Positions 36,327 to 43,950 of a stretch of 64,000 bases of DNA are shown here, one piece after another (positions within the stretch are counted from its first letter, which is position 1; the number at the start of each line of letters is the position of its first letter). Source of the stretch: Mesonia sp008017825 (GTDB taxonomy: Bacteria; Bacteroidota; Bacteroidia; Flavobacteriales; Flavobacteriaceae); assembly GCF_008017825.1 (NCBI RefSeq), contig NZ_VRLS01000037.1, positions 1 to 64,000 on the forward strand, written 5' to 3'. Under the pieces are notes generated by a model. It was not told the DNA's origin. It searched no databases and saw only the letters and a list, made by a program, of their open reading frames with translations. The position numbers were made by a program, and so were the translations under genes.

Positions 36327-36383
36327 GTTACCCATGAGTTAACTTTGAAAGGGTTCAATGTTAGAAAAATGTTACCAATGTTA
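36327..36383. promoter_or_regulatory. Array of GTTA repeats, candidate PhoB/OmpR-type operator
   Basis: In the 184-bp divergent region, GTTA occurs at 36327, 36338, 36360, 36371 and 36380. The first four fall on one 11-bp phase, with one missing unit at 36349; the last spacing is 9. The context of the right-hand copies is AATGTTA. An 11-bp period of direct repeats is the geometry used by PhoB/OmpR winged-helix regulators. The left copies overlap the receptor -33 region; the right copies lie just upstream of the regulator's own possible promoter (TTTG 36397-36400, TATATTTA 36422-36429). Confidence 0.5.
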
Positions 36384-36462
36384 TGTGATTGAAATATTTG
36401 TTAACTTAGAGGTTTTAATATTATATTTACTTTTACCTCTTAAATTTTTAACCACGTTTGTT

Positions 36463-37146
36463 ATGAGTAAAAATGACATGAGTATACTGCTTGTAGATGA
36501 TGATCCAGATATTCTAGAGATTGTAAGCTATAACCTTTCTGCAGAGGGGTATCAAGTATTTACTGCCGAAAATGGAATAGAAGCCGTAAAAAAAGCAAAA
36601 AAGAAAAATCCAGATCTAATCATCTTAGATGTAATGATGCCAGAAATGGATGGGATTGAGGCTTGTGAGCAAATAAGAAAAATACCTTCTTTAGAAAACA
36701 CCATTATTACCTTTTTAACTGCTAGAGGAGAAGATTACTCCCAAATGGCTGGTTTTGATGCTGGGGCAGATGATTACATCACCAAGCCTATTAGACCTAA
36801 AGTATTAGTAAGTAAAGTAAAAGCTTTATTAAGGAGAGTGAGTTCAGAAGAAATTGAAACCAATATTGTTGAGATAGGAGACCTTACTATTAATAGAGAT
36901 GAGTATAAGATCCTTAACGGAAAGGAAGAAATTATTTTACCAAGAAAAGAATTCGAACTTCTTTCTCTCTTAGCCTCTCAACCCGGAAAAGTTTTTAAAA
37001 GAGAAGACATTCTCAATAAAGTTTGGGGAAATGAAGTAATTGTAGGAGGTCGAACTATTGACGTGCACATTAGAAAGTTAAGAGAAAAAATAGGAGATAA
37101 AAAGTTTAAAACCGTAAAAGGAGTAGGGTATAAATTTGTAATTTAA
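36463..37146 (+). CDS. PhoB/OmpR-family response regulator
   Basis: A 227-residue DNA-binding response regulator. The receiver domain (residues 5-122) has the acidic pair in LLVDDDPD, the phospho-acceptor D56 in ILDVMMPEMDG, the Thr in FLTARGED and the Lys in DDYITKPIRP. The C-terminal winged-helix (about 130-227) contains LPRKEFELLSLLASQPGKVFKRED and GGRTIDVHIRKLREKIG. The frame is open 35 codons further upstream, but the ATG at 36463 places the receiver at the usual distance from the N-terminus. Its stop overlaps the kinase ATG by one base. It is divergent from the TonB receptor and probably controls it through the GTTA repeats. Confidence 0.93.
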   Translation: MSKNDMSILLVDDDPDILEIVSYNLSAEGYQVFTAENGIEAVKKAKKKNPDLIILDVMMPEMDGIEACEQIRKIPSLENTIITFLTARGEDYSQMAGFDAGADDYITKPIRPKVLVSKVKALLRRVSSEEIETNIVEIGDLTINRDEYKILNGKEEIILPRKEFELLSLLASQPGKVFKREDILNKVWGNEVIVGGRTIDVHIRKLREKIGDKKFKTVKGVGYKFVI

Positions 37147-38201
37147 TGGCGCAAGAATTTAAACGATCATATAAATTTGCTTTTTATACCTCTTTGTTTG
37201 TTACCTTATTTATGGTAACTCTTCTTCTTTTTTATCAATTTGTTTATTTAAAAATTTTTAACTGGCAGCCTATTATCATCTTCGGATTAGGTTGCTATGT
37301 TTTCTCTTTCCTTATTATACAACTTAGAATAGAGCATTTTATTTATAAAAGAGTAAAAGCGGTTTATGATAAAGTTTCTTTGTTAGAGTCTTCTAGTCTA
37401 GAAGAAAAGCAAATCACTACAGATATGGCAACTCTAACAAAAGAAATAGAAAAGTTTGCCAAAGGAAAGAAGCTAGAAATAGAATCTTTAAAAGTGAGAG
37501 AAAACTATAGAAAAGAGTTTATGGGAAATGTTTCTCACGAATTAAAAACACCTCTCTTTACCGTTCAAGGTTATATTTTAACTTTATTAGATGGTGCAGC
37601 AAATGACAAAAAAATTAGAGATAAATATTTGGAGCGTGCAAGTAAAGGGGTAGACAGGCTCATCTATATTGTTAGAGATCTAGATATGATCACCAAGTTA
37701 GAAACAGGTGACTTACACTTGTACAAAGAAAAGTTTGATATCATAGAGCTTGTAGAAGGACTTTTTGATATGTTAGAAATGAAAGCTTCCAAAAAAAATA
37801 TCTCTCTAACTTTCGATATGGATTATGAGCAAGAGATTATGGTGTTTGCCGATAAAGAAAGAATACAGCAGGTAGTCACTAATTTAATCGTTAACTCCAT
37901 TAAATATGGTAAAAATGGAGGAACCACCGAAGTAAGTATCGAAAACCTAATTAAAAATAAAATTATTGTAAGAATAACAGATAACGGAGAAGGAATAGAA
38001 CAAAAAAACATTCCTCGTCTTTTTGAACGTTTTTACAGAGTAGATAAAAGTGGTTCTAGAAAAGAGGGAGGTTCTGGGTTAGGACTCTCTATTGTAAAAC
38101 ATATCCTAGAAGCACATAAAGAAAAAATCTACGTAGAAAGTGACTTTGGAGTAGGGAGTGAGTTTTCATTTACGCTCGAAAAAGTGAAAAAAACTGCTTA
38201 G
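37146..38201 (+). CDS. PhoR-like sensor histidine kinase
   Basis: A 351-residue membrane kinase. Two membrane segments lie at about 12-33 and 40-61 with almost no periplasmic loop, so sensing is probably through membrane or partner proteins, as in PhoR. The H box is FMGNVSHELKTPLFTVQGY with H131. The ATPase domain has NLIVNSIKYGK, DNGEGI and GGSGLGLSIVKHI. It is translationally coupled to the response regulator. Its 3' end overlaps the convergent glycosyltransferase gene by 36 bases. The assignment to phosphate sensing rests on its resemblance to PhoR and is not proven; no pst or phoU genes are in the window. Confidence 0.92.
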   Translation: MAQEFKRSYKFAFYTSLFVTLFMVTLLLFYQFVYLKIFNWQPIIIFGLGCYVFSFLIIQLRIEHFIYKRVKAVYDKVSLLESSSLEEKQITTDMATLTKEIEKFAKGKKLEIESLKVRENYRKEFMGNVSHELKTPLFTVQGYILTLLDGAANDKKIRDKYLERASKGVDRLIYIVRDLDMITKLETGDLHLYKEKFDIIELVEGLFDMLEMKASKKNISLTFDMDYEQEIMVFADKERIQQVVTNLIVNSIKYGKNGGTTEVSIENLIKNKIIVRITDNGEGIEQKNIPRLFERFYRVDKSGSRKEGGSGLGLSIVKHILEAHKEKIYVESDFGVGSEFSFTLEKVKKTA

Positions 38202-39227
38202 AGGAAGAAAGCTTTTATATTCCATAAGACCATTATAATCCTTTAAATTGTCCAAAAGAGACAATTTAAATTCGTGCTGTCTACAGCTAGGAGCTATATT
38301 TTTTCGGGTTAGGCGTTTAGCAAGGTATTCTTGTTCGGTTTGACCAGGAGTGGGGATAAAAAATGCTTTCTTCTCTAATTTGGCAATATCCATTATGGTA
38401 GTATAACCAGCTCTAGCAATGATAAATTTACTTTCATTAAATGCATTTTCTAAAGCTTTTCCTGTAAGAAAATTATAAAAAGTAACATTGCCTTCTTGCC
38501 AGCGTTTTTGCTCTTCTTCCATTTTTCCGCAAATAAAAAGTATCTTGTTTTCGCTTCCGCGGATTTCTTCTCGCAATCTTTTTTCTAAAAGTCCGCGTTG
38601 AGGTTCGGGGCCAGAAAGAATAAACAGATACTCATATTTTAAAGGAATGTCTTTTTTAGAGAACCTGCTTAAAGGACCTATATAGGTAATTTCAAATTTC
38701 CTTTTCTTTTTAAAGTGACCTAGTTTTCCGCTAAGGCTAGGAGAAAATTCTACATCAGGAATCCAACACGTATCAAATTTCCTTATGTAATGTTGATGTA
38801 ACCAAGAGGTGATAAAGGTAGTGCTGCCAGAAAGTACGTTTAGTTGATGTGTGATAAAAACACTTTTCACGTAAGAAAGTCTTACTCCTAATCGATTGTC
38901 AGATATAATTCCGTTAAGGTTTTCTTTTTTATGAATTTGTAGCGTTGCCTTTTGTTCTGCCCAAATAGCTTTTACCACATGATAACTTCTTAGTAAGAAT
39001 TTAAATTTAAAGAAATATCCCTTTTTTGCATAGCTTATTTTGTAAGAAGGTAATACGTAGGTTTTTAAGTTAGGAAATTCTTTTCTTAAAAGCTGTAAAG
39101 CATCCCCATCTGAAGCTAAAATAGGTTCAAATCCGCTCTCTTGCAACGCATTTATAATAGGAATACACCTGGTGGCATGTCCTAATCCCCAATTAAGAGG
39201 AGCTACTAAAATTTTCTTTTTTGCCAT
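38166..39227 (-). CDS. Family 28-like glycosyltransferase
   Basis: A 353-residue GT-B fold glycosyltransferase. The N-terminus ILVAPLNWGLGHATRCIPII is the MurG/MGDG-synthase-like acceptor loop. The second half holds YLFILSGPEPQRG, NVTFYNFLTG and the donor site RAGYTTIMDIAKLEKKAFFIPTPGQTEQEYLAKRL. It likely transfers a sugar from UDP-sugar to a lipid or cell-surface acceptor; which one is unknown. I chose the ATG at 39227 rather than 39242 because MAKKKILVAP is the conserved beginning. It overlaps the kinase gene tail to tail and is divergent from trmB. Confidence 0.88.
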   Translation of the reverse strand: MAKKKILVAPLNWGLGHATRCIPIINALQESGFEPILASDGDALQLLRKEFPNLKTYVLPSYKISYAKKGYFFKFKFLLRSYHVVKAIWAEQKATLQIHKKENLNGIISDNRLGVRLSYVKSVFITHQLNVLSGSTTFITSWLHQHYIRKFDTCWIPDVEFSPSLSGKLGHFKKKRKFEITYIGPLSRFSKKDIPLKYEYLFILSGPEPQRGLLEKRLREEIRGSENKILFICGKMEEEQKRWQEGNVTFYNFLTGKALENAFNESKFIIARAGYTTIMDIAKLEKKAFFIPTPGQTEQEYLAKRLTRKNIAPSCRQHEFKLSLLDNLKDYNGLMEYKSFLPLSSFFHFFERK

Positions 39228-39295
39228 AAACAAAAATAACATGAATTACCTCTGCATTATTTTAGTTAATTTTACCAAAATATTAAATGTAAGTT

Positions 39296-39970
39296 GTGGG
39301 AAGTAAAAATAAGTTAAAACGTTTTAAAGAAAACGAAACCTTTACAAATGTAATTCAACCCTCTAGAGAAGAAATAGTAGATCAAACATTTCCGTTAAAA
39401 GGAAAGTGGAGGGAAGATTTTTTTAAAAACGAAAAACCTATCGTCTTAGAGTTAGGTTGTGGTAAAGGAGAGTACTGCTTAGGACTTGCAGAAATGTTTC
39501 CTGAAAAGAATTTTTTAGGAATAGATATTAAAGGCGCAAGATTTTGGCGTGGGGCCAAAACAGCCTTAGAAGAAGGGATGGATAATGTAGGTTTTCTAAG
39601 AACACAAATAGAACTCATCGATCATATCTTTGCAGAAAGTGAAGTAGATGAAATTTGGATCACCTTTCCAGATCCTCAAATTAAATACAAAAGAACCAAG
39701 CATAGATTAACGAATACTGAGTTCTTACAAAAGTATAAACATATCCTTAAAGAGGACGGCGTGGTGAACTTAAAAACCGATAGTGAGTTCATGCACGGTT
39801 ATACATTAGGCTTGCTGCACGGGGAAGGCCATGAGATTTTACATGCCAATCACCATGTATATAAAAACGAATACAGCCCTAAAGAAGTAATAGGTATACA
39901 AACTTTCTACGAAAAACAGTATCTTGAACAAAATAAGCCTATTACTTATATAAAATTTAAGGTAAAATAG
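39296..39970 (+). CDS. trmB: tRNA (guanine-N7-)-methyltransferase
   Basis: A 224-residue SAM-dependent enzyme making m7G46 in the variable loop of tRNAs. The SAM motif VLELGCGKGEYCLGLA is at about residues 50-65. The substrate motif EIWITFPDPQIKYKRTKHRLT is intact, and KTDSEF follows. The start is GTG at 39296, giving MGSKNKLKRF, which is the usual N-terminus of flavobacterial homologues; no ATG would preserve it. The LysE-type gene follows after 2 bases and the alkyltransferase-like gene directly after that. Confidence 0.95.
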   Translation: MGSKNKLKRFKENETFTNVIQPSREEIVDQTFPLKGKWREDFFKNEKPIVLELGCGKGEYCLGLAEMFPEKNFLGIDIKGARFWRGAKTALEEGMDNVGFLRTQIELIDHIFAESEVDEIWITFPDPQIKYKRTKHRLTNTEFLQKYKHILKEDGVVNLKTDSEFMHGYTLGLLHGEGHEILHANHHVYKNEYSPKEVIGIQTFYEKQYLEQNKPITYIKFKVK

Positions 39971-39972
39971 AT

Positions 39973-40596
39973 TTGATAGAAACAGCTCAACTTTTTTTAA
40001 TTACCTATTTTGCGGCTCTTGCCGGAGTAATACCACCAGGATTGGTAAATATGACAGTAGCAAAAAGTTGCGTCGAAAAAGGGAAGAAAAGTGGCGTGTA
40101 CGTAGCTTTAGGAGCTTCGATTATTGTTTTTGCTCAAGCTTTGGTCGCCATACTTATGGCGAAGTATATTTTTACGCATCCTTATGTGCAAAAGATGATG
40201 TTGCGTGCAGGCTTGGTCGTTTTTGTCATTATGGGGATTCACTTTTTTGTAGCCGCAAGAAAGAACAAAGCAAAAGAAAAAGTACGTACCTCTAAAAAAA
40301 ACTCTGCTAAAAGTTTTTTAAAAGGAGTCATGATCGCTTCGGTCAATGTGTTTCCTATTCCTTATTTTGTAGCGATAAGTATGGCATTTAGCCCTAATGA
40401 GGGCTATGGATGGCCTACCATAATCGCTTTTGCGATTGCCGCTGCTTTAGGTACATTTACAACTTTATATATTTATGTAGTTTCCTTTTTAAAAATTGAA
40501 AAAAATACCCAAGCTTTTTCCAAATACTCTAATTATTTTATGGCAGGCTTAATGGCCTTACTTATTTTAATAACGCTTTTTAGAATTTTCTATTAA
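39973..40596 (+). CDS. LysE/RhtB family exporter
   Basis: A 207-residue inner-membrane protein with six hydrophobic segments. The N-terminal FAALAGVIPPGLVNMTVAKSCVEKGKKSG is the LysE family signature (Pro-Pro-Gly-loop, then basic). These exporters move amino acids or similar small molecules out of the cell; the substrate is unknown. The start is TTG at 39973, two bases after the trmB stop; no nearby in-frame ATG gives the first membrane helix. It is placed in an operon with trmB and the alkyltransferase-like gene. Confidence 0.86.
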   Translation: MIETAQLFLITYFAALAGVIPPGLVNMTVAKSCVEKGKKSGVYVALGASIIVFAQALVAILMAKYIFTHPYVQKMMLRAGLVVFVIMGIHFFVAARKNKAKEKVRTSKKNSAKSFLKGVMIASVNVFPIPYFVAISMAFSPNEGYGWPTIIAFAIAAALGTFTTLYIYVVSFLKIEKNTQAFSKYSNYFMAGLMALLILITLFRIFY

Positions 40597-40923
40597 ATGC
40601 CTAGCGATAATTTTTATCATAAAGTATATGAAGTAGCTCGAAAAATCCCTTACGGAAGGGTGACGAGTTACGGTGCTATTGCTAAAGCCATAGGAGCTGC
40701 TAAAAGTGCTCGCATGGTAGGTTACGCGATGAATGGAGCAGCAGCAATGCAAGAGGTTCCTGCGCATCGAGTGGTCAATAGAAATGGGCTACTTACAGGG
40801 AAACACCATTTTCCTGGTACTCATTTGATGCAACAACTATTAGAGAGCGAAGGGGTAGAGGTAGAAGACGATAAAGTCCAAAATTTTAAAACAATTTTTT
40901 GGGATCCTATGCGTGATTGCTAA
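40597..40923 (+). CDS. Alkyltransferase-like protein (MGMT fold, no active-site Cys)
   Basis: A 108-residue protein with the DNA-binding domain of O6-alkylguanine-DNA alkyltransferase: KIPYGRVTSYGAIAKAIG helix-turn-helix and the arginine finger region. The canonical active site PCHRV is PAHRVV here, so the acceptor cysteine is missing. Proteins of this type (ATL) bind alkylated bases and hand them to nucleotide excision repair rather than repairing them. ATLs with Trp or Ala at this position are known. The gene begins directly after the LysE-type gene. Confidence 0.9.
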   Translation: MPSDNFYHKVYEVARKIPYGRVTSYGAIAKAIGAAKSARMVGYAMNGAAAMQEVPAHRVVNRNGLLTGKHHFPGTHLMQQLLESEGVEVEDDKVQNFKTIFWDPMRDC

Positions 40924-40982
40924 AAGTAAAATCATCATCGATAAATTCAATCAATCTCTTTCCGTGTTACGCACTTAACCCT

Positions 40983-40990
40983 TATATTTG
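40983..40990 (+). promoter_or_regulatory. Putative -7 promoter element of the Mrp operon
   Basis: TATATTTG is a perfect TAnnTTTG, 47 bases before the ATG at 41038. A TTTC at 40959-40962 lies at 20-bp spacing as a possible -33 element. Confidence 0.55.
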
Positions 40991-41037
40991 CACTTTAGAA
41001 TTATTCTAAGTAAGCATTAACAGAAAGAAGACTTTTT

Positions 41038-42171
41038 ATGAAGTTGCAAAAGAAAGAAATCCTTAAAGCATTAGAAACCATTAGTGTTTCTGGTGAAGGT
41101 CAAAATATGGTAGAAAGTGGTGTGGTTAAAAACATACTTACTTTTGGTGATGAGGTAATTGTAGATTTGTTATTAACTACTCCTGCAATGCATATTAAAA
41201 AGAGAGCAGAGGTAGATGTAATGAAAGCTATTCATGAACACGTTTATGAGAAGGCAAAAGTGAAAGTGAATATCAAGGTGGAGGCTCCTCAAGAAAAAAA
41301 GAACGAAATAAAAGGGAAAGCTATTCCTGGAATAAAAAATATTGTAGCGGTAGCCTCTGGTAAAGGAGGAGTAGGAAAGTCTACGGTCACTGCAAATTTA
41401 GCAGTAAGCTTAGCAAAAATGGGCTTTAAAGTAGGTTTATTAGATGCAGATATTTATGGTCCATCGGCTACGATTATGTTCGATGTTGAAAGAGAAAGAC
41501 CTTTATCGGTTACGGTAGATGGAAAGTCTAAGATGAAGCCTGTTGAAAACTACGGAGTAAAAATACTTTCTATTGGTTTCTTTACAAAACCAAATCAAGC
41601 GGTGATCTGGAGAGGGCCTATGGCAGCAAAAGCGTTAAATCAAATGATTTTTGATGCCGACTGGGGAGAACTTGATTTTTTATTGGTAGATCTTCCTCCA
41701 GGAACAGGAGATATTCATTTATCAATTATGCAATCTTTACCTATCACAGGATCTGTTATTGTTAGTACACCTCAAAATGTAGCTTTAGCAGATGCTAAAA
41801 AAGGAGTAGCCATGTTCCGTCAAGAAAGCATCAACGTACCTATTATAGGAATTATTGAAAATATGGCTTATTTTACTCCAGAAGAATTACCAGAAAATAA
41901 ATATTATATTTTCGGAGAGAAAGGAGCTAAAAATTTGGCTGAAGATTTAGAAATTCCATTTTTAGGAGAACTCCCATTGGTACAAAGTATTAGAGAATCT
42001 GGAGATATAGGGAGACCTGCAGCTCTTCAAGAAAACACTCTAATTGCTAATGCCTTAGAAAAAATTACTAAGAATGTAGTTCAACAAACCGTAAGCAGAA
42101 ATAAAGATTTACCACCAACGGAGGCAATTAAAATTACTACTATGGCAGGTTGCAGCGCCGTTAAAAACTAA
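41038..42171 (+). CDS. Mrp/ApbC-type P-loop Fe-S carrier protein
   Basis: A 377-residue cytoplasmic ATPase involved in Fe-S cluster handling. The N-terminal ~90 residues are a DUF59/MIP18-like domain. The Walker A is the deviant form ASGKGGVGKSTVTANLA near residues 108-124. LLDADIYGPSATIMF and FLLVDLPPGTGDIHLS follow. The CxxC pair that ligates the bridging cluster in E. coli Mrp is missing: the segment after IIENMAYF reads TPEELPENKYYIFG. The protein has one Cys near its C-terminus (MAGCSAVKN). Nfu follows 4 bases later, then a ferredoxin reductase and a ferredoxin, so the operon context agrees with Fe-S biogenesis. Confidence 0.93.
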   Translation: MKLQKKEILKALETISVSGEGQNMVESGVVKNILTFGDEVIVDLLLTTPAMHIKKRAEVDVMKAIHEHVYEKAKVKVNIKVEAPQEKKNEIKGKAIPGIKNIVAVASGKGGVGKSTVTANLAVSLAKMGFKVGLLDADIYGPSATIMFDVERERPLSVTVDGKSKMKPVENYGVKILSIGFFTKPNQAVIWRGPMAAKALNQMIFDADWGELDFLLVDLPPGTGDIHLSIMQSLPITGSVIVSTPQNVALADAKKGVAMFRQESINVPIIGIIENMAYFTPEELPENKYYIFGEKGAKNLAEDLEIPFLGELPLVQSIRESGDIGRPAALQENTLIANALEKITKNVVQQTVSRNKDLPPTEAIKITTMAGCSAVKN

Positions 42172-42175
42172 ACCT

Positions 42176-42424
42176 ATGACAACAGTAAATCACGAATTAA
42201 GAGCAAACGTAGAAAAGGCATTAGAAGAAATAAGGCCATTTTTAAGAAACGACGGAGGAGATATTTCACTGGTTGAAATTAATGAAGAAGAAAACGTGGT
42301 GAAAGTTCAGTTAGAGGGAGCCTGCGTAGGTTGTAGTGTGAATCAAATGACACTTAAATCTGGCGTAGAAATGACCATTAAAAAGTATGCTCCTCAAATT
42401 GAAAGAGTGATTAACGTTAGTTAA
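42176..42424 (+). CDS. NifU-like (Nfu) Fe-S scaffold/carrier
   Basis: An 82-residue single-domain NifU C-terminal protein. The cluster-binding CxxC is in EGACVGCSVNQMTLKSGVE, preceded by IRPFLRNDGGDISLVEI. It carries a [4Fe-4S] cluster between subunits for delivery to apo-proteins. It lies 4 bases after the Mrp gene. Confidence 0.94.
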   Translation: MTTVNHELRANVEKALEEIRPFLRNDGGDISLVEINEEENVVKVQLEGACVGCSVNQMTLKSGVEMTIKKYAPQIERVINVS

Positions 42425-42481
42425 ATGATGTGATTTAATTTCCGTCAAGCGGATTTGAAGACCCAAGAGTAGAAAAGAGTT

Positions 42482-43543
42482 ATGATTAAAACAGATATAC
42501 TGATTATAGGAGCCGGACCTACTGGTTTATTTACAGTGTTTGAAGCAGGTTTATTAAAATTAAAGTGTCACCTTATAGATGCTTTGCCTCAACCAGGAGG
42601 ACAATGCTCAGAGATTTACCCTAAAAAGCCTATTTACGATATTCCCGCTTTCCCTGAAGTTTTAGCAGGAGATTTAGTAAATAATTTGATGGAACAAATA
42701 AAAGCATTTGAGCCAGGATTTACTTTAGGTGAGCGAGCACAAACTATAGACAAATTAGATGATGGTACATTTATCGTCACTACCAATAAAGGAACTAAAC
42801 ATCACGCCCCAGTAGTAGCTATAGCAGGAGGCTTAGGTAGTTTTGAGCCTAGAAAACCTCCTATTGCTAACATTGTAAATTTCGAAGATAAAGGAGTAGA
42901 ATATATCATTAGAGATCCAGAGCTTTACCGCAATAAAAAAGTGGTTATTGCGGGAGGTGGAGATTCTGCATTAGATTGGAGCATTTTTCTAGCCGATGTC
43001 GCGTCAGAAGTTACCCTAGTTCATCGTAGAAATGAATTTAGAGGTGCTTTAGATTCTGTTGATAGAGTAAAAGAATTAAAGGATATCGGGAAGATTAACC
43101 TAATCACTCCTGCAGAAATTGATCAGGTAAACGGTAATGAGAAATTAGAGTCCGTTTTAATCCGTAAAAATAATGAAGCTTCTGAAGAGATTCTTTTAGA
43201 GGTAGATCACTTTATTCCATTATTCGGACTTTCACCTAAGTTAGGTCCTATAGCCGATTGGGGATTAGAAATTGAGAAAAATGCCATTAAAGTAAATAAT
43301 AGCTTAGATTATCAAACGAATATTCCTGGCATTTATGCTATTGGTGATGTGAATACTTATCCAGGAAAATTAAAGCTTATACTTTGCGGATTTCATGAAG
43401 CTACCTTAATGTGCCAGAGTGCATACCAGCGAATTTTTCCAGACAAAAAATATGTGATGAAGTATACTACGGTAGGCGGAGTTACGGGGTTTGATGGTAC
43501 TAAAAAAGAAGCGCCAAAGGCCGTGGTTAAAGCAATTAATTAG
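42482..43543 (+). CDS. Thioredoxin-reductase-like ferredoxin--NADP+ reductase
   Basis: A 353-residue FAD/NAD(P) two-domain flavoprotein. The FAD fingerprint IIGAGPTGLFTVFEAG starts at residue 6. The NADPH fingerprint VVIAGGGDSALDWS is near residues 155-168, followed by VHRRNEFRG. The C-terminal IYAIGDVNTYPGKLKLILCGFHEA contacts FAD. There is no CxxC disulfide centre, which separates it from thioredoxin reductase and fits the YumC-type ferredoxin-NADP+ reductase. The ferredoxin encoded 2 bases downstream is the natural partner. Confidence 0.92.
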   Translation: MIKTDILIIGAGPTGLFTVFEAGLLKLKCHLIDALPQPGGQCSEIYPKKPIYDIPAFPEVLAGDLVNNLMEQIKAFEPGFTLGERAQTIDKLDDGTFIVTTNKGTKHHAPVVAIAGGLGSFEPRKPPIANIVNFEDKGVEYIIRDPELYRNKKVVIAGGGDSALDWSIFLADVASEVTLVHRRNEFRGALDSVDRVKELKDIGKINLITPAEIDQVNGNEKLESVLIRKNNEASEEILLEVDHFIPLFGLSPKLGPIADWGLEIEKNAIKVNNSLDYQTNIPGIYAIGDVNTYPGKLKLILCGFHEATLMCQSAYQRIFPDKKYVMKYTTVGGVTGFDGTKKEAPKAVVKAIN

Positions 43544-43545
43544 CG

Positions 43546-43875
43546 ATGAGTGATATAAAAGTTACGATAATTGATAGAGATAATGTAGAGCATACGATAG
43601 ATGCGCCTACAGATATGGCGATGAATTTGATGGAAGTGGTACGTTCATATGAGCTCGCTCCAGAGGGAACAATTGGTGTTTGTGGCGGAATGGCGATGTG
43701 TGCCTCTTGTCAATGTTACGTGCTTTCTGATACTGAATTGCCAGAAATGCAAGATGATGAGGAAGCTATGCTCGCAGAAGCATTTTACGTAGAGGATAAT
43801 AGCCGGTTGGGTTGCCAAATCCCTATTCTTCCAGAAATGGAAGGTTTAAAGGTAAAACTGGCTCCAGAGTCTTAA
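43546..43875 (+). CDS. [2Fe-2S] ferredoxin (adrenodoxin type)
   Basis: A 109-residue plant/adrenodoxin-type ferredoxin. The cluster ligands follow the C-x5-C-x2-C spacing in GVCGGMAMCASCQCYVL plus a distal Cys in SRLGCQIPI. The acidic patch DDEEAMLAEAF precedes the last ligand. It probably exchanges electrons with the reductase encoded just upstream; downstream users could be Fe-S assembly or oxygenases. A strong hairpin follows. Confidence 0.94.
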   Translation: MSDIKVTIIDRDNVEHTIDAPTDMAMNLMEVVRSYELAPEGTIGVCGGMAMCASCQCYVLSDTELPEMQDDEEAMLAEAFYVEDNSRLGCQIPILPEMEGLKVKLAPES

Positions 43876-43890
43876 AATTCAATTTTCTTA

Positions 43891-43932
43891 TAAAACAATA
43901 AAGCCTCTATTTTTAGAGGCTTTATTGTTTTA
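43891..43932. terminator. Bidirectional terminator
   Basis: A perfect 19-bp stem (TAAAACAATAAAGCCTCTA at 43891-43909 with 43914-43932) and TTTT loop, A-rich on one side and T-rich on the other. It serves both the ferredoxin operon and the convergent DUF3050 gene. Confidence 0.9.
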
Positions 43933-43950
43933 TAGCTATATGGTTTTTGC

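Noticed and set aside
40068..40295. 75-codon plus-strand frame inside the LysE-type gene
   Set aside because: Out of frame with a membrane protein of clear family; its content is Arg/Ser/Cys-rich noise.
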